A DNA stretch of 64,000 nt, taken from positions 672,679-736,678 of the forward strand of contig JNVV01000011.1 of NCBI GenBank assembly GCA_000733355.1, in the 5' to 3' direction. Position numbers and translations under genes: made by a program. This document shows, one piece after another, positions 11,407-23,518 of this stretch; positions within the stretch are counted from its first letter, which is position 1; each line of letters starts with the position of its first letter. This DNA comes from Falciphora oryzae. Lineage: Eukaryota > Ascomycota > Sordariomycetes > Magnaporthales > Magnaporthaceae. The notes beneath the pieces were generated by a model. The model saw nothing but the letters and a program-made list of their open reading frames with translations, was not told the DNA's origin and did no database searches.

Positions 11407-13148
11407 CGGCAAATACCCAGGGAGCACAGCGATAACCTTTCCAAGACATGTTCCAGTTCTGATGAATAAATTACTTTCGTCTCTGCCATCTTCCACGGCT
11501 TGATACACAGGAGTTCATATTTAAAATAGTTGCATTGTGCTGATATACAGAAGCAGACGTTGTCGTCTGCCTCGGCAAGGTTGGTGGTTATTGCCAGTGC
11601 GAAGTGTAGGTAGGTATCCTCGTGCCTGATTGAAGTGAACGAGTCGAGTGGAATGAGGCTCGCCTTGGCCAGGCTCAAATCCAGGCATCCATGTTCCAGT
11701 CTCCAGGCGTGGGCGAAGGAACTGATGCGTCACCACGTGACCGCGCAAACTGCCAGAACTGGGCGGGCTGGAGAAGGTCCAGATGACAGGGCCACTGATT
11801 GGCTCGTAGCGGGTCTCACTGCCCCTGCGAGCGCATGGAAGGAAAGGGCAGGGTCGCGATAGAAGACGTCCATCGAACCCCAGAAAATTGGCCCCATTTT
11901 GCGTGTGCTTGGCTCGGAGGAACGCGTCTTGCTGCGTGCATCCGTTCCGACTCCCTTTCCTCACTTTCCTTCCTCGCGCGACTGACTGCCCGCCCAGGCG
12001 CTGTTACAGGCGACACAATTCCAACAGGCCTTGTCGGTCGGGTTTTGATACTTGTCACTCCTTGTTGTGACAAGTTTAGGTAGCTTCTTCCCAATTCCTT
12101 TGCATTGGGATTCTTATTTTTTTTTTTTTTTTTACTCTTTTGATCTTGTCCCGACTTCAGCCCTCTTTTTCTTCTTCCTTTCGCTCCCTGTCCCCTTTAG
12201 CCTCGCGCCCACTCACTCATCGATTCTTCGACACACCTTCTCTTTTCCCCTTGTCATCTTTTTTTTTTCTTTTTTTCTTTTTTTTTTCCTCTCACACCTG
12301 CACTATACATTTAATTGTGCCGCGACTTTTTTTTTTTTTTTTTTACCCCCTTATTGCCTGCTGCCGTTGTCCCCTGCCAACACAACAAACATCCGACTCA
12401 ACCACATTCAATGCTCTGGACTATCTTGTAAACAGGCCAGAGGTGGTGCTCATCCCCTGTTCTCATTCCTTCTCTTTCCCCTTCGCGCACATTCTTTTAT
12501 CCTCTGCTCTTTGTTGGTTGTGCGACAACCAATAAGCCAGGCTCTTTGAACTTTGGGCGTTTAGGAGTCGGCAGGTGGAGGCTGTGGTTAGAGCCGCGCC
12601 TTTGCGCACGCACCTTATTATTTACGCCTCACCCTCATTCGAAAGGCGCAGCGCAACTCTCGGCTCTGCACCTTGCGCCCGCCCTTGCGCTTTCGCGTTT
12701 GTCAGCCTTGTGCCCCTAATTGCCAACCGACCATTGTCGGGAAGCCAGGGGCCACTTTCGATCCGTTGAAGCACTAGGGTCTTGAGGCCGGGCCTGTTTC
12801 GCGCCACGCCTCGCGCACCCTCCTAGCCAACCCATCTCGCCTGGGCTGGCTCGGATCAACATCGTGCAGCGCAAACGAAGCTGTCCGGCCGTGTCGTCCT
12901 TCACACCGTCCACACCCCAACTCTTCATTCTAGCCGATTGCCCACCTTGGCGCGTCACGTCAGCAGCGGGGGCGTACGTATCGGCCTTTGGACGCCAGCA
13001 CAGGGCCATCGCCAGATAGCGTCACGACCACCGCCGCATCAGCCACTATTCCCTGGGCTTGGGGCTGGGAGGCAGGCAGGTCGGGCCCGGGTCATAGACG
13101 GAGCAGCCGCCACGCCCGTGTCGGCCCTCGGCGCGCCTTGCATGCGCC
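11407..13148. other. Intergenic region and long pyrimidine-rich leader
   Basis: Poly-T and poly-CT tracts occupy 12118-12350 (runs of 10 or more T at several places). An ATTGG (inverted CCAAT) and a CACGTG core lie near 11730-11800 and could belong to a promoter. From 12550 to 13148 the DNA is GC-rich without a supported frame, probably the promoter and leader of SUZ12. Confidence 0.45.
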
Positions 13149-15554
13149 ATGTCCGCCATGGCCCCGAATGGCGTGGCGCACAACATGCCCTTCCTGCACC
13201 GAAACTGGGTCTCCGGGCTCAACCAAGCGCGTGGGCTGACGCCGTGTGAAGACCACCCGGTCAAGAAGCGCCGCCGTCTCTCACATGACTCTCCCAAAGT
13301 CAATGGCCATTCCAGGCCCTACGGCGGCGCCGACTTGTGTCTGCCTGAGGAGCCTGGCAGTCTGCAAAAGGCTCTGAGCATCGAAGTCCTCCGTATCTTC
13401 CACAGGGACACGTCACGTGTCAAGTACGACAAGGTCTTCAACGGCAGTGCTGTGCCGTATGCCATCACCTCACGTGCACGCTGCAGAGTCACCATCCAGA
13501 GTCACGAGGACGGAGACAAGCAACTTGTCTTCTGCGACAGCCAGGTCTGCGATGTCAAGACGTACAAGAACCCAGTCGGCCCCTCCTTCATGGCCAGGAT
13601 CCACCTCCCCAGGCCATTTATCGTCCCTCATGAGAAAATCTTGATCGGTCGCAGCGACGACTGCGTCTTCGATCTTGCCGACTCCTACACGCTCCATCTG
13701 GAGCTTGAGGGCGCCGGTGACCCCAAATGGCCCCCTCCCAACTTGCTCGGACTGGATGAAGACGAACTGTTCCCCGGCATCCCGGGTTCGTCCCGCTTCT
13801 GTGTGCTCGCAGCGACCCTCGACGACATCTTCCCGCGGTCGAGATCGCTGCTTGGGGTGACCCTCAGGCACCGAGACTGGGATGTTGAACAGCCTACTGA
13901 CCTCGCTATGGACGCCGACATTCGCTGGACAACTGGCTTCTCAGACAGACTGGTGAAAAGGCGGCTGGAGAAAGGGTTTGGCCAGTCTATTACATTCATC
14001 GACCCGGACGAGGACCTGGTTCCAGTCAACGGCAGGCTGAACGGGCTTGCAAACGGAGATAGGCTTCCTAATGGGCACCACGCCGGGGATGCGTGCACGA
14101 CAAATGGCCATGTTCTCAATGGGAACGGCCACAATCATGTCAATGGCGACGCCGATGACTACGACGAGGAGGGGGATGGCGATACCACGCCGAGGAAATC
14201 ACTGAGGGCTAGGGGCACGAGCAAGGTTTACAACCTCAAAGTCCTGAGCGACAAGGCCCACGGGAAGGACCGCAAGAGGCGCAGGATGTTTGATAGCAGA
14301 GACGACAAGGGAGCCGACGAGAGCTGCACCGTGCTCTACACCCTCCCAACAGAACACGTTGTCATCGAAGGACTTGTTTGCTGCGTCTGCGGCATTCTCA
14401 ACCATTCGGTGAACGAGCTCCGAGCCCACTTTCTTTGCCACCCGCGCTACGACTTCCACCTGGAAAATCGGCTAGGCAAGGGCGCGTACACGGTTGACGT
14501 GTCCATCTCCACGGAAGCGGGCACTTCAATACGCCCAAGGGTCTATCAATTGGGTCGACCAACCAAGCTGCTAGATCTTGACAGGTATATTGATGGGGAC
14601 GACTCTTGGGTCACCTCGCGTTACGGTCCGGAGAACGACGCACCCGTAACTGAGAGAAACCTAGCGCCAGCATCAAGGCGTGTGCAGGTAAGAATCAAAA
14701 TGAAAAATGCGAGAGAAGAGGGGTCGGGTGTAGCCGGTTCCATGGTGCCAATAACTGACCGGCCATCTCCAACGACAGCCAAGACCCGCGGTAGGCCGCG
14801 CCAACAGCAGGCCCGTGGTGCCGAACGTGAAGAATCGGCTGTTTGATCCATTAAGCAAGACGGAGCTGGTGCCTGGCGCGGACGTGCCCAAGACTGTGTG
14901 TGACGACGTGTGGCTCATCCAGAAGCACCGCGACCACTTGCAGGATTTCGTGGACATCGGGCCGAGCGAAAAGGAGTACATGAAGGAGTGGGACGCCTTC
15001 AACTTCAAGAACCGCATGTCCTCCGAGGCCTACATCAAGCGGGGGTTCGTCTCGTTTGTGGCGGCCAAGGCCTCGTGGCTCGTCGGATCCGAGTCGAGGA
15101 TGGTGGAGTTTGGCAAGCACTTGGCGGTGCTCACGGCCAGGGGTTCGATTAACGAGTCGGCCATCGAGGAGGCACGAGTTCTGATAACCGAGGCCAAGAA
15201 TCACCGCAAGGCGACGTCTGGCGGGTCGATGGGGTCAGAGCCGGTGCCGAACCCGGTGCAGGATGCCGTGAACCGGAGAAGCTCGGCCGGCTGCGGCATG
15301 TGCGGGAAGCCAGTGAAGGGACCGCAACTGCTTGTGTGCTCCAACAAGGTCAGTACCCCGAGTGACCCCCCATGTTTGGCGATATGCCAACCGCGCTGAA
15401 AAGCGCTTGGCTTGGATCAGTCGCTGACAGAAAATGTGGAATCACTCAGATCTGCGGTAAACGTGTTTACCACAAGAAGTGCGTTCGCCCGACGGCAAAG
15501 TTGTCGGTTGAAAGCTTGCATTGGCGTTGCAACGGATGCGCCGCACGGGCCTGA
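13149..15554 (+). CDS. SUZ12: Polycomb PRC2 subunit SUZ12 (zinc finger, VEFS box, C-terminal PHD finger)
   Basis: Three exons, 13149-14687, 14779-15348 and 15450-15554, all phase 0, give 737 residues. Donors are GTAAGA and GTCAGT; intron 1 has a CTGAC branch site. Residues about 409-432 form a C2H2 finger (CCVCG...HFLCH). Exon 2 encodes the VEFS box (about 528-640) with its hallmark stretches LFDPLSKTELVPG, LIQKHRDHLQDF and KEYMKEWDAFNF. In SUZ12 this box binds the EZH2-type methyltransferase and is needed for H3K27 methylation. Residues about 685-735 hold a PHD-type C4HC3 pattern (CGMC, C, C, H, C, CNGC) split by intron 2, whose join is supported by frame and by the completed zinc ligands. 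The N-terminus carries a KKRRR nuclear signal. The protein should act in nuclear facultative heterochromatin. Confidence 0.93.
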
Positions 15555-18062
15555 TGGAACCCCCAACCAAGGACCTGACTGCCTCTGGACTTGATCTTGC
15601 CGAAGATGCGTTCAGGAGCCAGGTTGTTTGAGATCATTCACAACATGTCGGCCTTGCGTACGGGAATCCCCGAACCGCGGCCCCTTGCGATATTTTCCCG
15701 AAGATTCTACCCACAGAGGAGCGGCACGCGAACGGACACCCTCTTCACGTCCATCTTCTCCCTCCTGACTGCTTTGGACACCTAGCCTAATTCTGGGGTT
15801 AGGCGCCCAGGTGCCTACCTACATCGGCATATCTATCTGGCACCAACATGGTGCATTCCCTGCTGACCCGGGGAACGTGGTGTTGGAGCCTAGCTGCGAG
15901 CCGGGTCCATCCGATTGTGTTCCCTGACGAGGAGAAAGCGGGCAGCGGAAATCCGCGCTGATACTACATTTGATCATAATAAATTCCCAGGCAGCCACCT
16001 AACTGGTACCTGGTTTTGTATGTATACCTGCCTACCTGGGTCCTGGCGTCTTGTGCGACAGCGATGCCTTGTTGAAGCGATTGACCCTGGTTGGAAGCAA
16101 TGGGGATGTCAGAAAGCTGGAACTGTGCCTGCCCTCCCGCAGCTGACATTCTTCAAAGTCACAAAACACACTCTCTTCCAAGGGAAGGCTGCCGCCCGCT
16201 CTGTTGTAGAGGCCGCGACGTATTGCACGCATGCATGTGACTGGTTTGCGCATTGGCAATAAGCCGAACGAGCTATCATTTTATGTTCTGTCTTGCTTTT
16301 TGGTGGTGTTCTGGTGTGATGTGATTGTCGCAGCGATCACACCTCAGCCTCCTACCGCATTTAGACCGTTTTCTGCGAAAACGCAGATTTGCCTTTGAGA
16401 GTTTGTAATTGATTTAATTTCCGCTGGGCTTCCTTCCGAGTTCCTATTCCCTTTTCCTTTTTCATTTTCTTCTCCCCTGCGATTTTCTTTTCCCTTTGAA
16501 AACCCCTATCCTTTTTCCTGTCCCAAACTCCTTCAACAGTTCCTGTCGTTTTACCTATGCAAGTCCCGAGCCGACAAACTTTCAAGGGTGATACCGTCTG
16601 GATCATGCAGCCATGGGTGCAGGTTTCAAATTAGACTTTCAGTCAGGACGAATTCTGGCTTCAACCGGAACTTGGGGCTTTGAACAACCGACTGTATGTT
16701 GCGTTTCGATTGAATGAAATGGTTCTGCTGTAAGGCAGTTATTAATCTATTTGTATTATTCCACACACTTTCACTAACTATTGCGTTCCGATTGCGAAGA
16801 GATGTTTTCAGTATATACTCTGGTATATTTGAGGCCATCTGATTAATATCTTGGGTAAATTTCCAAAAAACAAACACGCTTTTAAATAATGATAACCATC
16901 ACAACAGGATATAATTACACCGTTGAAATTGACAACGGCCGGATGCTGGGAAAGGGCAAATGCCTAATTAGGAATAAAATCACTCGTAAATCCGGACTGG
17001 ACAATGAGACTTTGCGTAATTACCCGAAAGAGCCTCGCTGCTTAACATTGCCGGAGGCGTCCTCGACCAGGCTTAAGTGTAACCAGAGTCTCTCACAATT
17101 TTACATGTTAACAGGTAGTTCTAAATACAGGAGTCTGACTTGAGGAGGATAACAAATGGCATCACACAAGCATTTCCATTTTGAATGTTGAAAGACAACG
17201 TAGTAATAAGGTCTTTCCACCCACGCCTGGCCACTCAGAAAATTGATAGCAGCCGACAAGAGCGATAGGAATACGGGTTAATTAGCAGGGAAACGCGACC
17301 AAAGCGGGATGTATTTAATGTCATTTCCCATCTCATGATTTCAAATGATGTATACTAAGTTATCTTCTTTTGGCCGGACCAGATCATCAACATGCGTTTG
17401 CTTTCATATATTTAATTGAATCGTATGTCCATATCCATTTTGATTCCTGCAATCGTTACACGCGCTCGTAATAAATATTGAATGTGTTGTGCGCACTCAG
17501 TTTGGCGCGAGGCAGCGGGGAATAATGATCAGTGCTCTGGCCCTGTAATGTTTTCAATGCCTGGGAGTCCCCAGCCCAAGCAACTCAGCAAAACACGCTG
17601 CGTAATTACGGCATCCATGGCGCAGCACAATGTCTGTGTATCCTACAATCAAACAAGCCACATGATGCCGGCCGTAGCAAAAGCAAACCCCGTACAGGTA
17701 CCAAGAAAGGCAGAGCAAAACGGGAAGAAAAAGAAGAATACGAGAAGGAGAAAACGCTGACATCCTTCCGTCGGTCTATGTTTCAACAGGATAACCTGGG
17801 GCAAGCTGGAGCTTTTCCATGCTCCAGCGACAGAAACAAAACTACATTCATCACCCGTTCCCAATGACTAGGGTTCACGAGCTGAGAAACCTTCCGCGAA
17901 CAGCAAGAAGAAAAGAGAGAAGATGAAAAATATGCAGGAACAATCAGCGAAGCGCATATGCATACATACATCTGGTAAACGAGAAAAGCTGTGTACACGC
18001 CATACAAGCGCCCAGCACGGACCGCTGTCCCAAAGGAGAAAACCAAACCCAGATGCGTAGAC
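15555..18062. other. Convergent intergenic region
   Basis: This lies between the 3' ends of SUZ12 and the transporter gene. 16400-16560 is a pyrimidine-rich block of TTCCTTTTTC-like words. 16610-17480 is clearly more AT-rich than its surroundings (listed separately). I see no gene with supported splicing. Confidence 0.5.
16610..17480. repeat. AT-rich segment, possible decayed repeat
   Basis: The base composition is visibly AT-richer than the flanks, with many TAAT/ATTA words and no long frame on either strand. This is how old, mutated (possibly RIP-affected) repeats look in Pezizomycotina, but I see no recognisable transposon motif, so origin is open. Confidence 0.3.
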
Positions 18063-19759
18063 TCACCGAGCCTCGCCCTCGGGCCTGTCGCCGGCACGCC
18101 ATGTGTCCTCCTGGCGCGTTCCGGGCGGCCTCCATGTCGATGTGCTGGCACCCCTGATGCGAGCGCCTCGCCCAGGCAACTCGTCTGACTTCTTGTTGTC
18201 CTCGGTCGACTTGGGCAGGGCGTAGCCGTTTACGTACGACCGCGGCGGACCGCCGTTGAATGCGGGGTGGCTGGTCGAGACGGGGCTCTCGAATATGGGC
18301 CCGTTGAGGCCACCGTCGAGCCCGGACTTGTTGCTGAGCGGGAGAATGGGGTTCTTGGCGGTGGCGTCGGCCAGGGACTGGGCCTTGCGGTCGGCCTTGT
18401 TGCCCTCCTTGGTGCGGTCATAGAGGTACAGGCCGAAGAAGGTGAGGGCGATGCCGACCGCCTGCAGCTTAGTCGTCGGGCTGCGGAACCAGATCAGGGC
18501 GATGACGATGACGAACACGCGCTTGATTAGACTGGCGACCGAGTATGTCACGGGCGACACCATAGACAGCAGCACAAAGGCCATGATGTTCTGGCCAAAG
18601 TGGAATGTCCCGTTGAAGACGAACTCGATGAACAGGCGGCCGTGGTCGAAGGAGCCCGGACTCGCGTTGAGGTCCACCGAGCCGTCGTACAGGAAGTCGC
18701 CCAGGATCCCGACGCCCTCGTTCCAGGCCCAGATGGGCACCGTCAGCACAAAGGCCATCCCGGACGAGTAGCAGAGCAGGTTGAGCTTGTCGAGCTTGCG
18801 CGAGCGGGCGCCTAGACCCTCAGCTTCGGCCCGGGCGGCCTCGTTGAAGAGGCGCTTGGAGAAGATGTTCTGCGTCACAAAGATTATGGTGGCCAGTAGG
18901 GCGTAGAGGATGCCCAGGAATTCGCCGCCCCACTTGTGTTTGCCGGAGCACGCGAGGATGACACCTAGCGTCAAGGGCACGAGGGACAGGTACGTGGCGG
19001 CGGGGTAGCGGATGTTGAAGATGAGGCGGTAGGCGAAGACGGTGAAGAGCGGGGAGAGGCCCTTGATGGTGTGGACGAGCGACACAGGGATTTTGGAGGT
19101 GGCGGTCGAGCTGAGGAGGTGGCCAAAGATCTGGAAGGCGGCCAGAGGGAGGGTGGTGTGGATGACATCCCTGGTGGGGGGTCTGATGCCGTGCTTGAGA
19201 GCTGGTATGGCTGCGCGCAGGCCGGGGAAGATCGAGGCCAGCCACGATAGCAGGACGCAGTACGACGAGACGAAGGCGAACTGCACCAACGTCAGGGTGG
19301 CGGGCTTGTCGAATGCGTTGAGAATGGATTTGGACGACGTGTTGGTCAGCGCGGACGAGGCGTACCACACGACGCAGAGGAACTGTAGGTTGCAAGCTGG
19401 GGGTCAGTCGCAAGAAGCGGAGAAGGAGGGGTCCAGGGTGGGCGGCGCACTATGAGTCTAGGGGAGACGGGGGCCTTGAGGGCGTCGGCAATCTCGTGGG
19501 CGTTCTGGCTGACGCTGCCATGCCTTGCCCTGATGGTGCGCAGGGCGTCGCCGATGCTCTTCTGCCTGTCATGGCCGCGGCCCATGCTGATGCCGTTCGG
19601 GGCGGCGCCCCATCTCACCCCTCGCGCCTGGCCATTGCTGTCGGACCGGGGTAGCCAGTGGCCGCCGTTTCCGTTGCCGTTGGCGTGGCCATTTAGTTTC
19701 ATGGGGCTGGCGGCATTGCGAGGGAGGACGCCGACGTCGAGGTCGGGGAATTTCTCCAT
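18063..19759 (-). CDS. Triose-phosphate transporter family membrane protein (Sly41-like, DMT superfamily)
   Basis: Exons (minus strand) 19759-19451 and 19382-18063 flank a 68-nt intron (donor GTGCGC, CTGAC branch, TACAG acceptor) and give about 542 residues. The frame upstream of the ATG at 19759 is closed by a TAG. Residues 1-100 are a hydrophilic cytosolic tail. The TPT fold follows: it starts with LCVVWYASSALTNTSSK, continues with the signature KIPVSLVHTIKGLSPLFTV, and ends with AVGIALTFFGLYLYDR, with about ten hydrophobic segments in all. The last 110 residues are polar. The family moves phosphorylated sugars or nucleotide sugars; the yeast relative Sly41 acts at the ER/Golgi when overexpressed. 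The substrate here is unknown. A GTGAGT donor-like hexamer overlaps the stop codon, so an alternative longer C-terminus is possible. Confidence 0.9.
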
Positions 19760-20435
19760 CGACACAGTCTAGGCCCTCGTGTCCGTGGGCGGTAGTCGTC
19801 CGCAATAGGCCGAAGTGGTCGGCGCGTTCGCAATCGCGGTCCGGTCCGTCGTCTAGGGGTGTGGTCTTGGGCCCCCTTTTTTTTTTCGTCTCTGTCCAAA
19901 GGAGAGGGAAAACCGGCGGGGAATCGGAGTCTGGAGATCGAGCTGCACTTCGCTTCAAGGCGGGCCTGGCAAAAAGAGGGTATTGCACTTGGGCCGCATC
20001 GAGAGTCGGGCTGGCTGGCTAAAAGTTTGGTTCGCTTGGTTCGAGCGGAGGCAGTCGTCGGCGCGGGCGTCCAGCTTAGGTAGGTTATCGACGCGCCCAT
20101 GGAAATTAAAATCCTTCGAGATGGAAAAGATGGGACGCTGTCTCCAACCACTGGTGTGGCACACGTGTGGTACACAAGCTCCACCTCGGCTTTTTACTGG
20201 GCGGCCAAGATCAATCAAAAAAAAAAAAAAAAGCAGGCTTCACACACCAAATGCAGGCACCGCGCCAGGAGCGTGCGATGTGCCCGGACAATGGACCCCT
20301 GGGCCTGGAGTTGTTGGCTCACTTCAACGTGAGCTTGGCCTTTTTATGGCGACCCTGGAAGCCTGACTGAGGCCCAGGTTTAGACGAGCAGTAATGAGAT
20401 CACGCATGGAGCGAGTGCAGGTCAAGATGCGACGG

Positions 20436-20705
20436 CACGGTCTTTAAAATATTATCGGCACCTGGCACCTGGCACCGCCTTACCAGTTCGGAAAAAGGAA
20501 AGGACACAAGAAAAAAAAAGGAAAGGACATAGGAAAAGGGAAGGACATAGGAAAAGGAAAGGGATATAGGAAAAGGGAAGGGATATAGGAAAAAAAGAAG
20601 GAAAAAGGAAAAAGGCAGGGATATAAGAAAGGAAATAGGAAAAATTAGGATGAGGTTCCAACTACAGCGTTGTTAGAACTGCAGACTTTTATTTAGGCAC
20701 CGTGG
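20436..20705 (-). mobile_element. Candidate non-autonomous inverted-repeat element, copy A
   Basis: 270 bp that match, in reverse orientation, 34071-34282. The ends are CACGGTCTTTAAAAT and, on the opposite strand, CACGGTGCCTAAAT, that is, short imperfect inverted repeats. The five bases GACGG flank both sides (20431-20435 and 20706-20710). The interior is purine-rich on + (GGAAAAGG-like words) and expands relative to copy B. No coding capacity. Confidence 0.7.
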
Positions 20706-21230
20706 ACGGCAGTCGGAGGCCGCCTGGGCAGAAGAACAGATAACCACGCGTCCAGTGACAACATCGAATCCTCTACACACATACCTACAGTGCAGTACAG
20801 ACAAGGAAGGAGACAAGGAGACAAGGCAGACATGCTGCAGCGCAGCGCAGAAGAAGATTATGTCAAGGCTCGAGGTGGGGCAAATCGGATTACATGCAGC
20901 TAGCGCCACGTCCACCGCCACACTTTTCTCCTTCCTCTCCTCCACCAGCCACAAGAGGCTCGTGCTCACGCGCGCAGTGATTTCTTGTATGGCGCCCTGG
21001 ACGTGACTTCTCGCGAAGGTTGCTTCCATTTCCCGGCATATTCATCGTTATTTTTACCATCACCCCAAGCTTCATACACTTGACACCATCCCGTCGCGGG
21101 TGGCTTGTTTCTCTCTGCTCGTATACTTTTCCTTCGCCTGTCAAAAATAAGCATCCGCCTGTGCACGTCTCGTTCGACAAGGCTCTCGTTGGGGACTCAC
21201 TTGGGGCCAGGCCCCATCCCATCCGCGAAC

Positions 21231-23138
21231 ATGGCGGCCTCAAAAATGACCAAGAACCAGATGCGGAGGGCAAAGAAGAAGGATGAGAGAAAGGCAAAAA
21301 CACAGGTGCGTTATGGCGACAGTGCGTCGCTTGTGCCCGATACGGCATTCCCGGCTGACTTTCAGTGGCAGGCTGCGACCGAGACACCAGAGCCAACAGC
21401 CGTCAATGGCGTTTCCGACGAGACCTCCAAGGGTGATGCGCCAGCAGAACCGGCGACCGGCGGCCTCGAGGTCAGGAAGGATGCCGATGCGGCCGATAGG
21501 ATTCTCGCCGACGGCCCCGCAGACTTCGACGAGGACAACCCAGAGCTGGAGACCATGTACCGCGACATCCTGACAAAATTCAGCATACCGCTCGACGAGG
21601 ACGGCGTGCCCAAGGACGCAAACAACCGCAAAAAAGCCGAAGTCTTCTACGACCAGGACGACGAGATCCCAGATGAGGACGACGAGGCTGCTGCCGAGAC
21701 CAGGCTCTCCAAGAAGAAGCGCAAGAATCTGAACAAGCTTTCTATCGCAGAGCTCAAGGCGCTCGTCGCAAATCCCGAGGTCGTCGAGTGGCACGATGTG
21801 TCCTCTTCCGACCCGCGCCTACTTGTTCAGATCAAGGCTCAGCGCAATATCGTGCCCGTTCCCAACCACTGGTCGCTGAAGCGGGAGTACCTATCGAGCA
21901 AGCGCGGTATCGAGAAGCCACCGTTCAGGCTGCCAAAGTTCATCGCCGAGACGGGCATTACTGAGATGCGCGACGCAGTCCTGGAGAAGCAGGCGGAACA
22001 GACCCTCAAGCAGAAGCAGAGGGAAAGGGTCGCCCCCAAGATGGGCAAGCTGGACATTGACTACCAGAAACTTTATGACGCCTTCTTCCGCTTCCAGGAG
22101 AAGCCGCCGCTGACCCGGTTCGGCGACGTCTACCACGAAGGCAAGGAGTACGAGGCTGATTACCGCTACTTCAAGCCGGGCGAGCTGAGCGATGCCCTCA
22201 AGGAGGCTTTGGGCATGCAGCCCGGCTTCCCCCCGCCGTGGCTCCTCCAGCAGCAGCGCATGGGGCCACCGCCTTCGTATCCGACACTGAAGGTCCCTGG
22301 TCTGAACGCGCCCCTGCCGCCGGGCGCGTCGTGGGGCTTCGTGCCGGGTCAATGGGGAAAGCCGCCATTGGACGAGTACAACAGGCCTATTTACGGAGGT
22401 GACATCTTCGGAATCATGGCTGCGAACCCCGGCGCCGCCCAGGCGCAGCAGCAGGGGGCGCAACAGCCCTCAGGCGAGCCCGTGGAGAAAACCCTCTGGG
22501 GAGAACTGCAGCCTCCTCAGGATGAGTCTGAAGAAGAAGAATCGGACGACGAGGATGAGGACGAGGATGAGGACGGCGATGGTCCTGGGGACATGGAGAT
22601 GCCCAGCGGGTTGGAGACTCCTAGTGGTTACAGCACGGTCCCCGTCGACGGCCCGAGCGGTGTCGAAAGTAGCATGGGTGGCGAGTTTGACCTGCGGAAA
22701 CAGAGGCGCGGCTTCGAGACGGAGGAGTCATCAGCACCCCCGCGATCAGCCTACACTGTGGTTCCGGAGCGGCAGGCCCAAGCGACGGGCTTCTTCGGCA
22801 GCGACAGGGTGTACGACCTCTCCAAGGCACGTAATGCCGGCGGGCCGCCCGTGCTGGGCCAGGACGACGACAGCGGCCGCAAACGCAAGAAGCCCGGTGA
22901 TGTGGACGTGGCGCTGGACCCGGACGCGCTGCTGAGCCACGACGGCATCAGCAAGGACGAGCTGAGGCGCAAGTTTGAAGAGGGACGCAAGGAGGATGGC
23001 GTCGGGGCCAAATGGCAATACGACGACGATCTTAGTGAGATGATTGCTCAGGAAAGCCGCAAGAGGCAGAAGCTACAGGAGGAAAAGAAGGGCGGGGGTG
23101 GTGGCGAGAAGAAAAAGGAGGCAAAATACAGGTTTTAA
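21231..23138 (+). CDS. CUS1: Splicing factor 3B subunit 2 (SF3B2/SAP145, yeast Cus1)
   Basis: The frame from ATG 21231 is 635 residues. Residues about 173-300 are the DUF382 region (EVVEWHDVSSSDPRLLVQIK, then PNHWSLKREYLSSKRG and KPPFRLPKFI). A proline-rich PSP domain follows at about 307-372 (LSDALKEALGMQ, FPPPWL, PGLNAPLPPGASWG). The C-terminal part is acidic (EEEESDDEDEDEDED) and then basic (KKEAKYRF at the end). In the U2 snRNP this subunit partners SF3B4/Hsh49 and contacts pre-mRNA near the branch site. Positions 21306-21365 look like a 60-nt intron (GTGCGT donor, GGCTGAC branch, TTTCAG acceptor) that is a multiple of three and stop-free; splicing it would give 615 residues. The promoter interval is shared with the divergent transporter gene. 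Confidence 0.93.
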   Translation: MAASKMTKNQMRRAKKKDERKAKTQVRYGDSASLVPDTAFPADFQWQAATETPEPTAVNGVSDETSKGDAPAEPATGGLEVRKDADAADRILADGPADFDEDNPELETMYRDILTKFSIPLDEDGVPKDANNRKKAEVFYDQDDEIPDEDDEAAAETRLSKKKRKNLNKLSIAELKALVANPEVVEWHDVSSSDPRLLVQIKAQRNIVPVPNHWSLKREYLSSKRGIEKPPFRLPKFIAETGITEMRDAVLEKQAEQTLKQKQRERVAPKMGKLDIDYQKLYDAFFRFQEKPPLTRFGDVYHEGKEYEADYRYFKPGELSDALKEALGMQPGFPPPWLLQQQRMGPPPSYPTLKVPGLNAPLPPGASWGFVPGQWGKPPLDEYNRPIYGGDIFGIMAANPGAAQAQQQGAQQPSGEPVEKTLWGELQPPQDESEEEESDDEDEDEDEDGDGPGDMEMPSGLETPSGYSTVPVDGPSGVESSMGGEFDLRKQRRGFETEESSAPPRSAYTVVPERQAQATGFFGSDRVYDLSKARNAGGPPVLGQDDDSGRKRKKPGDVDVALDPDALLSHDGISKDELRRKFEEGRKEDGVGAKWQYDDDLSEMIAQESRKRQKLQEEKKGGGGGEKKKEAKYRF

Positions 23139-23427
23139 TTGGGACATAGTCAGGCCCGCTCTGTCGGCCGTTTTTGTATTCTGTATTTGTACCTATTCTC
23201 GGCGGTTCCTATCTTTGCGGCCAGCAGCGACAAAAGCAGCCTGTTTTAATCTGTCGGGTCATATGTCTCTGGCCTCCCTCGCATGGTACCATAAGTTGCG
23301 CCTGGTCATTTTTATGGGTTGATGTGAGATTGGATATGTCTACTTGTCTCGGATTCCCAGCATCCCGCCGAGGGGCATAACCGTTGGGAATTTGTTGTAA
23401 GTGTTTTCGCCTCTGAGTTTACTCCAT

Positions 23428-23518
23428 GTTCCTGTTCCTGTTCCTGTTCCTGTTCCTGTTCCTGTTCCTGTTCCTGTTCCTGTTCCTGTTCCTGTTCCTG
23501 TTCCTGTTCCTGTTCCTG
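23428..23518. repeat. Hexanucleotide microsatellite (TTCCTG)n, about 15 copies
   Basis: Perfect tandem GTTCCT/TTCCTG units over 91 bp. It lies 290 bp after the SF3B2 stop codon, so it may be in a 3' flank. Open in all frames only because of its repeat structure. Confidence 0.97.

Noticed and set aside
21105..21230. Upstream extension of the SF3B2 frame
   Set aside because: Translation unlike the family's start; MAASKMTKNQMRRAKKK at 21231 is the expected N-terminus.
23428..23518. Telomere-like repeat
   Set aside because: TTCCTG is not the fungal TTAGGG telomere unit and lies between genes.
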